Below are positions 35,162 through 45,400 of a stretch of DNA of 64,000 nucleotides, piece by piece. The stretch covers positions 34,837,712 to 34,901,711 of the forward strand of contig JAFMSR010000008.1 in the NCBI GenBank assembly GCA_022818135.1, read 5' to 3'. The position numbers and the translations under genes are program-made. The notes beneath the pieces are model-generated. The model made no database searches, had not been told where the DNA came from, and saw nothing but the letters and a program-made list of their open reading frames with translations. Every line of letters begins with the position of its first letter. Within the stretch, counting starts at the first letter, position 1. The stretch is from Saxidomus purpurata. Its lineage: Eukaryota; Mollusca; Bivalvia; Venerida; Veneridae.

Positions 35162-38100
35162 ATGGGTGATAAGTTAGCTGGAGTATTAGCATCGGCCACT
35201 ACAGTTTTGAAGAGAGCCGTGGAGCTGGACTCAGGAGGCCGTAGTGCTGATGCTATCATATGTTACCAGGAAGGTCTTCAGTTGCTGCTTGATGTCTTGA
35301 AAGGTAATTTGATGAAACCTGACATACCCTAGTTTCTTTGTTGTTGACTAGATACAATGTTTTTTATGCCCCAGCCATTCAAAGAATGGTGGAAGGACAT
35401 TTAGTGCTACCCTTCTCCGTGCGCATGTCCTTGCAAAATTTGTGTTTCCAATCAATAACTTTTGAAATGTTGCTTGGATTTGATTGAAATTTTAAGTGTA
35501 GGATTATGATGACAAAATACAAGTCAAGTAGATTTAAGTTACAATGTAGCATATGACCCCTTTTTTACTTAAATTTCAAGAAATTGGTTTCTTATCAATA
35601 ATTTTTCGAAGGTTGCATGGATTAAATTCAAATTTTCAGAAATAAGATACAGGTTAAGGTCAATTTTGGTTACAGCCCATTAATTGTTACAGGAGTTACG
35701 GCCCCTTTTCAACTAAATTTTGGCAAAATGTTGGTTTTCGATCAATACCTTTTGAGAGGGTGCATGGATTAAATTTAGATTTTACATGTAGGTTAAGGAA
35801 CATGTAATATGGGTCAGGTTTAAGTAAGGTTACAATCCAGTAATTTTCACAGAAATTATGTGCCAAAGTGAGCTATTTGTATCACTGACCATACGGCGTA
35901 TGGCATACATCCATTCATCATTTCTTTCAAATGACATCTCCTCAGAAACCAGTGGGCCAATGTTGATGACACTTGACTGGGATGTTTCTTGTGAAGCTCA
36001 TTCAAACAATTTCAAACAATTCCATTCCATGCAGAACTCTGGTTGCTATGGTAACAAACAGGAAAAACTTTTAAAATGTTATTCTCTTACACCACAAGGC
36101 CTAGACCTTAGAAATTTAGCCTGTGGCATTGCCTATTGGAGCTCTTACCAAGATCGTTTAAATTGTGAATGACTCCGCTTGTAGGGTCACTTGATTTTAC
36201 ACAGGCTTATATAAGAAAAACTTTTAAAAAATTCTTCTCTGAAACCACAAAACCCTGAGCTTAGATTTTGGCATGAAGCTTTGTGTAGTGGACACTCTAG
36301 AAAGTTTGTTCAAATTATGACCACTGGGTCAAAACTGAAATAGCCCTTGGGGATAGTTGATTTTACATAGGCTTATATAGAGAAAGCTTTAAAAATCTTC
36401 TTGTATGAACCGCAAGGCCCAGAGCGTAGACATTTGGAATGTAGCTTTGTGCAGTAGACCTCTACCAATAATGTTCAAATCATGAACCTCAGGTAAAAGT
36501 TGACCCTCACCCCAGTGTCACTCATTTTTGAAGCTCCTAAACCCAGTGTCACTCATTTTTGAAGCTACGTCAAGAGAAGTTGGACCATGTTTAGAGTTTT
36601 GCATGTAAATTTGAACTTTGTCATTAACATATTGCATGCAGATTTCCACTTTGACCTTGACCTTATGCATAGCTTTTGTTCCTCTTGCTAGAGAGATGAA
36701 ATTTGGACAGTTTGTGCAGTTTTGCAAGTTAATTTCCAAAATTCCGTTGACTGACATTCATTCTGAAAGTTTTCATTACTTTCTTGTTTTAAAGTGCTAT
36801 GATATTTGGGTGAGTGATATAGGGCCATCATGGCCCTCTTGTTTAATTGAGCATAGTAATAAAATAAATGTCAGGCATCAAAATGATAATTGCACCAAAC
36901 TGTTGTTTATTGCAAAAGATACAATGTTTTATTTCTTTCTTTGTTTAACAGACAAACAACTCAAGAGACAATATAATGTAACATAATTGCAGATAAGGTA
37001 GAACCATATTTTGCACAAGCAGGTTGATAACAGTTCATTTTTAAGCAGAAAAATGGTTTCCACTCAATAACTCAAGTTTGGAATGACCAATTGCAATGAA
37101 ACTAGCTTGTGTAGAGAGGAAGCTTGGGATTGCATATGGGGTCACAAGGATCAAGGTCAAGGGCACTGTTTCTAAAATAGAAAAATGGTTTCCGCTCAAT
37201 AACTTGAATTAGAAGTTACCAATTGCAATGAACCTTGGTGTGCAGGTAGCTTGTGTGGAGAGGAAGCTTTGGATCACTAGGTTCAAGGTCACTAAGATCT
37301 AGGTCACGGTCATTGTTACTAAAAATAGAATTTTATATTTTAGTTTTTAAATTGTTTTTAGCAAAATAGAATGTTTTTTGGGTCAAGGTCACTAGGGTCA
37401 AGGTCAAGGTCAGTGTTACTAAAAAATATTTTTATTTGTTTTTAGTTTTTAGATTGTTTTAAGCAAAAATATTTTTTGGGGTCAAGGTCACTAGGGTCAA
37501 GGTCACTGTTACTACGGTACTAAAAATACTTTATTTATTTTTAGTTTTTAGCAAAAAGAAATTTATGGGTGGTCAAGGTCACTAGGGTCAAGGACACTGT
37601 TACTAAAAATAGATTTTTTTTAGTTTTTAAATTGTAGCTTAAATTTTTTGGGGTCAAGATCAATAGGGGGGGAGGTCGAGGTCACTGTTACTAAAGTAGG
37701 GGGAGTCAAGGTGACTGTTTTTTTTTAATTCTACAATTTCTACAGGCGCGGTTTAAACCTGCTTTGGCGGCATTGCCACGTTTTTAGCTCGACTATTCGA
37801 AGAATAAGGAGACCAGGGGGGGCCCAAGCTTGGTTGAATATTTTTTAATAAAGTCAAATATCTTGAATACTATCAAAGGTATTGACTTGAAACTCAAACT
37901 ATATCTTTACCATCAACATCTACACCTGAGGAAACAATCCCCATAACTATGTTTTGATTTTTGACAGATTTATGCCCCTTTTTAACTTAGAATTTTTGGT
38001 TAAAGTTTTTAATAAAGTCAAATATCCTGAATACTATCAAAGGTATTGACTTGAAACTCAAACTGTATGTTTACCATCAATATCTACACCTGAGGAAAAC

Positions 38101-41100
38101 AATCCCCAAAACTCTGTTTTGATTTTTGACAGATTTATGCCCCTTTTTAACTTAGTTTTTTTGTTAAAGATTTTTTATAAATTCAAATATCTTGCAAATT
38201 ATCAAAGGTATTGTCTTGAAACTCAAAATATATCTTTACCATCAGCATCTACACCTGAGGAAACAATCCCCATAACTCTGTTTTGATTTTTGACAGATTT
38301 AGCCCCTTTTTAACTTAGATTTTTTTGTTAAAGATTTTTATAAATTCAAATATCTTGAATACTATCAAAGGTATTGACTTGAAACTCAAAGTATGTGTCT
38401 ACAATCAACATCTACACCTGAGGAAACAATCCCCATAACTCTGTTTTGATTTTTGACAGATTTATGCCCCTTTTTAACTTAGAATATTTGGTAAAAGATT
38501 TTATAAAGTCAAATGTTTTGAATACTATCAAAGGTATTGACTTGAAACTCAAAGTATGTGTCTACCATCAACATCTACATCTGAGGAAACAATCCCCTAA
38601 TAACTCTGTTTTGATTTTTGACAGATTTATGCCCCTTTTTAACTTTAATTTTTTTATGGACTTAAAATGTATGTTTACTGTCAACATCTTCACCAATGTT
38701 TTTGATTTTTGACATTTATGCCCCTTTTAACTTAGACTTTTGTCACAGTTTTTACCAGACTAACATGGAAATACTCAAAATGGCTTTCTTTTGAAATGTC
38801 ATAGAATAATTATGCAGCATGCAGCGGTCATGCTTTTTTTATTCTATCATTTCAATTTTGAAAAGGTACAGAGTTATTCATGATCAAATTTACAAGGTTA
38901 TGTATTTCTTTGAAATTATCCCCTCCTCCCTCCACTTGGCTTACAGAATCCAGAGTAAGGCTTTGAATGTAATGTACATTTACAAAGGTCTTTGAACAAG
39001 TTTCATATCTTTGACCTTAATTCTTACAGACAATTAATTACACAATACTCCTGTTCTTTGACAAAAAACCCATTTTACCAACAACCTTTCGAATAGTCGA
39101 GCGTGCTGTCATGTGACAGCTCTTGTCTTGATTGGAAGTAGACTGATTCAAAAGTTTTATTTCAATATCAGGGTCTCCCCAAGATAAAAAAGAAGGAATT
39201 CGAGCTAAGATGAATGAATACATGAAGAGAGCAGAGGAGCTGAAGAAGAAGGTGGAACAAGAAAAAGAAAGTAAATTTGCAGTATAAAGCTGTACTTATA
39301 ACTTTGTTGAGATGTGTTCAGTACAATCAGTAGTTGTTGCAAATCCAACAGGTAGAACACAAAACAAAATCAGTTTGAATATTAATGCAATATTGTAATA
39401 CAAAAATGTACCGATGTAATCTGGACATCTGCAGGCTTGTATCTTTTGAGTTGATTGCATAGTGCTGGATCACGTGAGAGGCAGAATCTTGATAGTGGTA
39501 TGGCTCTATGCAACCAACAAGAATGATACATCCCTCATGTGTTCTCTCAAATGAGGAAGTTATTGCTGAATTTCCCTGTGTTTTGAGTTATGGTTAAAGT
39601 CGGGTTGGCAAACACGTTTGAAATAAACACACACTTGAAATATTGCCCGTAAAGCCTTCAAGAGTATTCCTTTACTGCTGCGCTGCATTAGCTGTGTGTA
39701 CATTTTGTATATATGTAAAATCAGTCTGCTGTAAAGGAGAATCAGGGCTAATTTATAAGCCTACTAAAACATGGTTGCACTTCTGCTGTACATTAGGTGA
39801 TAAGAACTAAAAAAAATCATGTCAGATTTTAATAAAATATCAAATACATATTATTACATGTATAAAATGGTAAACTTCACTTCAAAATTCAATTTTGATA
39901 ACTTTATGTACAACTTATAGCTGGGAAGTATCATGAACAGATCCACATAGAAAACAACTCAACTGGTCACAGCTTTGAAAGACTCTTCCAAAGGTTTCTA
40001 GATGGAAATCTGACAGAAGTGATTGTTGAGGATCCTTACATTCGATCTACACATCAGGTACTGTAAATTGGGTCATTTTCGTGTGAAGAAAATTTTGCTA
40101 TTTCTGAGCAGACAGATTTATTTGGGAATATTAAAAGGAAAATTGTCTAAAAGTAAATCTATGTGAAATTTATCTTTCTCAAGATTTTTAAATTTGCTAA
40201 GTGGAAAATTCGTGGAAATAGTAAAAAAAGTAAATCATCACGAATAGTACACAGTTTACAGTAAAATTGGTGAGACTTTCAGGACACAGTGAAGTAATGC
40301 ATGAACACATTGTAGGTCAAAGGAATACTTTGATGTTTAGGTTGTTATTTGATTTAGGCAAAGCTGTAACTATATCACTAGAATGGACAGGCTTTTCAAG
40401 TACATTAGGTATGTTGTAAGAAGTAAATAGTCATAGTATGTGTATAAAAGGTCTTTCCACAGCAGTAATTTAAAATGGAAAACATGTCAAATGTTTTGAG
40501 GTTCCAGTAGAATATTATGAATTTAATCATACATTTGTTTACCCATTAAATATGTTAAGATTACCTATGGTTATAATGCTGAACTATTAGTAAGTTGCTT
40601 TTATACTGTTTGTTTTCAGATGTACAATTTCTTACGATTCTGTGAACTGCTTGTGAAGTCAGAGTCACAAGTCAGCAAGATAAAGCTCATTACTGGACAG
40701 GATGAGGTACACTATTACAAGTTGATCTGTCTGCTCTCTATAAAGGTGATTGCTACCATGTCCTATATTTATATAGGGCAAACATTTGTCTAATAGGAGA
40801 GTTTATTTGTATGTTGACTGAGAATCCAGTTTAAAACAGAAATCTGAAATAAAAATCCACAGCCTTGATTTTGAATTATTTGCTATTGATTTTCAAGGGC
40901 AGATAATTCAAGATCAAGGCTGGTGACATATGATTTTTATTTCCTCTTCCTTTTTAGATTTGATTCTTGGTCAACATACCAAATTTAAAGAAATTATCCT
41001 TTTGAAAAATGGTAGTGAACACCTTCAAACTTATACAGGAAAGTATAAGACCCTGTTTCTTATTTTGAAAGACAATGATCAGTTATTTGAGAGACAAAAA

Positions 41101-42427
41101 ATTTTTATAAATGAAATTATTTATGACATGTAGCTATGTTTTCCAAGGATTTTAAGCAATTTGATTAAAAGAATAGATTTAATAAAAACCAGGAGTCACA
41201 ATAATTCCAAGTAAAACAATGTGCCTACATTTAATCAGTTAACTGATTCCATAAGTTGATGAATTGTTTTCATTGGTTGGTTCAGTGTGTTCAACTGAAG
41301 TAATTAAGAATGCTGTGTTCAGCTGAATTAATTAAAAACACTGTGTTCACTTGAAGTGATTGAAAATGCCGTGTTCAACTGAAGTAATTAAGAAGCCGTG
41401 TTTGACTGAAGTAATTAAGAATGCCATGTCCAACTGAAGTAATTAAGAATGCTGTGTTCACTTGAAGTAATTAAGAATGCTATGTTCAACTGAAGTAATT
41501 AACAATGCTGTGTTCAACTGAAGTAATTAAGAACGCTGTGTTCAACTGAAGTAATTAACAATGCTGTGTTCAACTGAAGTAATTAACAATGCTGTGTTCA
41601 ACTGAAGTAATTAAGAACGCCATGTTCAACTGAAGTAATTAACAATGCTGTGTTCAATTGAAGTAATTAAGGACACTGCTCTCATGAATTAAATATAAAT
41701 ACCAATACTGAATGTCACAAACAGTCAGTTAAAGTACAGCTTCAGTAGGAAGTAGCCACCTGGTTTGGGTACACACAGAGCTTTCTTAAACTTAAAAATA
41801 CAGTCCAACCTCTCTAAACAACACCTCCGAAGAGCAAAAACCTCTCTTCAAAGTCAGAAGTTTTATTTCCCAAAGCAGTTATATCTGAACAAATTAACCT
41901 CCGCAGAGCAACAACCTCTCCACACCAAACAAAAATTGATATTCCCTTTGGTGTTGTTGTGGAGAGGTTGCACTGTATGTACTTGACCTCTATTGAAATG
42001 TAGTCTAGAGTTATGGGTTAATTAATAATGCAGCAGCAGTAGTTTCAAGCACTTTTTTTCTTCTATGTTAGAATTCCGACCAGAGAAGACATCAGCAGAG
42101 TAAGCTATGTGACCTAGCAACAAGTCTTCTGTCATACCAGATCACACTAGAGATTGAATATTCACAGACATTGCATGATAGAGAGATAAGGTAAAGTACA
42201 AAATTACAGTCTCATTACTCTGTTTACTGATATGCAACAAGTTTCCGATAAAAAAAGATTAAGGTTTTCTGTATATATTTCTTATAAAATACATTTTGTA
42301 AGCAAAAATCATGTATACTTTTGTATCCTCAAGAGTTCTGGAATCATAAATGTTTTAAATCTGTGATGACTTTTACTTCCTAACGTGTAAATTACCTGCT
42401 TCTCTGTTATCTGTTCCATGCAGTACT

Positions 42428-42483
<56 letters not shown>

Positions 42484-45400
42484 AAGCACTGTTTCTCATG
42501 CAGTACTGTTTCGTACAGCACTGTGTTATCATTCCACAACACTTGAGAGCTGTGTTATGTTTTACAAGCAACTTTTTGTTTATCAGCACAATCTTATTTA
42601 AAAAACTATAATTGATATCAGTTTTGATGAAATATAAGCATGATAAACATCTCGGAATAGTTTTAGGAGTTCCTTTGTTTTTGCGGTGTCAAGGGGAAAA
42701 ACTACCATTTAATTAGGCTCACTTTGCAATTATATCCTGCGCATGCTCAAATCCTTCACATACTTACATGTAAACAAATTCAGTAATAGAAACTAAGTAC
42801 AGACTTTCTTTGCAAGTACTCACCTTTAGAAAATGAAACTTGTCTAGATGCTTCTTTAGATGTAGGGATGTAATCGATTCAAACGATATTGATATATCAA
42901 CGATCAAACACTTTCGATTCAATATTGATTGCCGTTTTGAAAAATCATATATCGAATAATGTTTTACTGTGCCATGATCTACAGTTTCACGTTCGAAAAT
43001 TTCATCAAAACTGAACCGGAATATGAACAATCACTCTACCCAGAGCTCCGTGTTTTTCTAACAAATGGTAATTTAATGAAATGTGGTCTTATAGACAAAA
43101 AAAAATCATCACTGCAAGGGTTGATATATATTACAGACCAGAACCATATGTTTAATACAAACATAGTCCAGAGATTTGGTAGAATATATAGTAAGTGACT
43201 TTTTTACGCCCGTGTATCGATATATCGCTGTATCGTCGATATTTCTAAATTGATATATCGATACAAAAAATTTAATTAATGACATCCCTATTTAGATGAC
43301 AGCATTCTAAAATATATTGTACTCCCATTCTGCAAAAGCTATGATATCAGGTACATTGTAGTTAGATACTGGTAGGATTCGGATACTGGTTTCATACCAG
43401 TATATTTATACCCCTGAAACGAAGTTTGAGGGGTATATAGGAGTCACCCTGTGGTTGGTCGGTCGGTCAGGCGGGCGGTCGGTCGGACAGGCGGTCCGTT
43501 GCATTTTCCTTGTCCGGAGTATAACTTGAGAGTTGGAATTCAATACAACTTCATACAATGGTCAAGCACATTGAGAGGAAGTGCAGTGCACAAGAACTAT
43601 AACTCCATCTTGACTCATTACAGAGTTATTGCCCTTTGTTACTTTTCCTTGTCTGGAGCATAACTTGAAAACTACCGGTAGGAATTCAAAACAACTTCAT
43701 ACAATGATCAAGCACAATAAGAGGAAGTGCAGTGCACAAGAACCATAACTCTATCTAAAGTAATTACAGAGTTATTGCCCTTTGTTACTTTCCCTTGTCC
43801 GGAGCATAACTTGAAAACTACTAGTTGGAATTCAATACAACTTCATACAATGGTCAAGTACATTGAGAGGAAGTGCAGTGCACAAGAACCATAACTCTAT
43901 AGTAATTACAGAGTTATTGCCCTTTGTTACTTTCCCTTGTCCGGAGCATAACTTGAAAACTACTAGTTGGAATTCAATACAACTTCATACAATGGTCAAG
44001 TACATTGAGAGGAAGTGCAGTGCACAAGAACCATAACTCTATCTATATTTATTACAGAGTTATTGCCCTTTGTTACTTTTCCTTGTCCGGAGCATAACTT
44101 GAAAACTACCGACTGGAATTCAATACAACTTCATACAATGGTTTAGCACAATGAGAGGAAGTGCAGTGCTCAGGAACCATAACTCTTTCTTGACTCATTA
44201 CAGAGTTATTGCCCTTTGTACCTTTTCCTTGTCCGAAGCATTACTTGAACACTACTGGTTGGAATTCAGTACAACTTCATAAAATGGTCTAGCACAATGA
44301 GAGGAAGTGCAGTGCACAAGAACCATAACTCTATCTTGAGTATTTACAGAGTAATTGCCCTTTGTTACTTTTCCTTGTCCAGAGCATAACTTGAAAACTA
44401 CTGGTTTGAATTAAATACAACTTCATACAATGGTCAAGTACATTGAGAGGAAGTGCAATGCACAGAAACCATAACTCTTTCTTGACTCATTACAGAGTTA
44501 TTGCCCTTTGTTAATTTTCCTTGTCTGGGGCATTACTGGAAAACTACTGGTTGAATTTCAATACAACTTCATAAAATGGTCTAGCACAATGAGAGAAAGT
44601 GCAGTGTACAAGAACCATAACTCTTTCATGAGTATTTACAGAGTTATTGCCCTCTGTTAATTTTCCTTGTCCGGAGCATAACTTTAAAACTACTGGTTTG
44701 AATTAAATACAACTTCATACAATGGTCAAGTACATTGAGAGGAAGTGCAGTGCAAAGGAACCATAACTCTTTCTTGACTCATTACAGAGTTATTGCCCTT
44801 TGTTAATTTTCCTTGTCTGGAGCATAACTTGAAAACTACCGATTGGAATTCAATACAACTTCATACAATGGTTTAGCACAATGAGAGGAAGTGCAGTGCT
44901 CAGGAACCATAACTCTTTCTTGACTAATTACAGAGTTATTGCCAAGAACAATATATATATTTTAGGTTTTTTTTGCAAGATATTCTGTTACTACGAACTT
45001 CCTCAGTTTATAAAGCAGTCTTTCAAGGGGTATTAATCACATTTAGTGATAGCTCTAGTTCATTTAAATATATTTACGTTAAAAACAAGTTCTCTCTGCT
45101 TACTTTAAATTGGGTAATTTAAATGTGACAAAAATTTCGAAATTTGTGAACAAACAGACTTATTAGCAAATTTAGATCCGTGGAAGGAGAATTTTCTAAT
45201 AGTAAATCTACAGTAAAACTTTGTCAACTCGAGCATCAATAACTCGAGGACCCGGGATAACTTGAGATCTGTTGTTGGACTTGGCCATATTTCCTATAGT
45301 TTAAGTACACATCACCATGGATAACTCAAGTATCGGGTACTCGGTTGGTTTTCTTATTAATTTACCTGTGGCAACTCGAAGTCCCCGATTGAATAAATCT

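Noticed and set aside
35858..36172. 104-aa ORF in MITD1 intron 1
   Set aside because: It spans the left part of a hairpin-ended repeat; the copy at 55950-56535 does not keep the frame.
42309..42589. Lysine-run ORFs on the minus strand
   Set aside because: Produced by the T51 homopolymer.
42959..43198. 79-aa ORF inside the hAT MITE
   Set aside because: No hAT transposase or zinc-finger motif; length and position fit chance.
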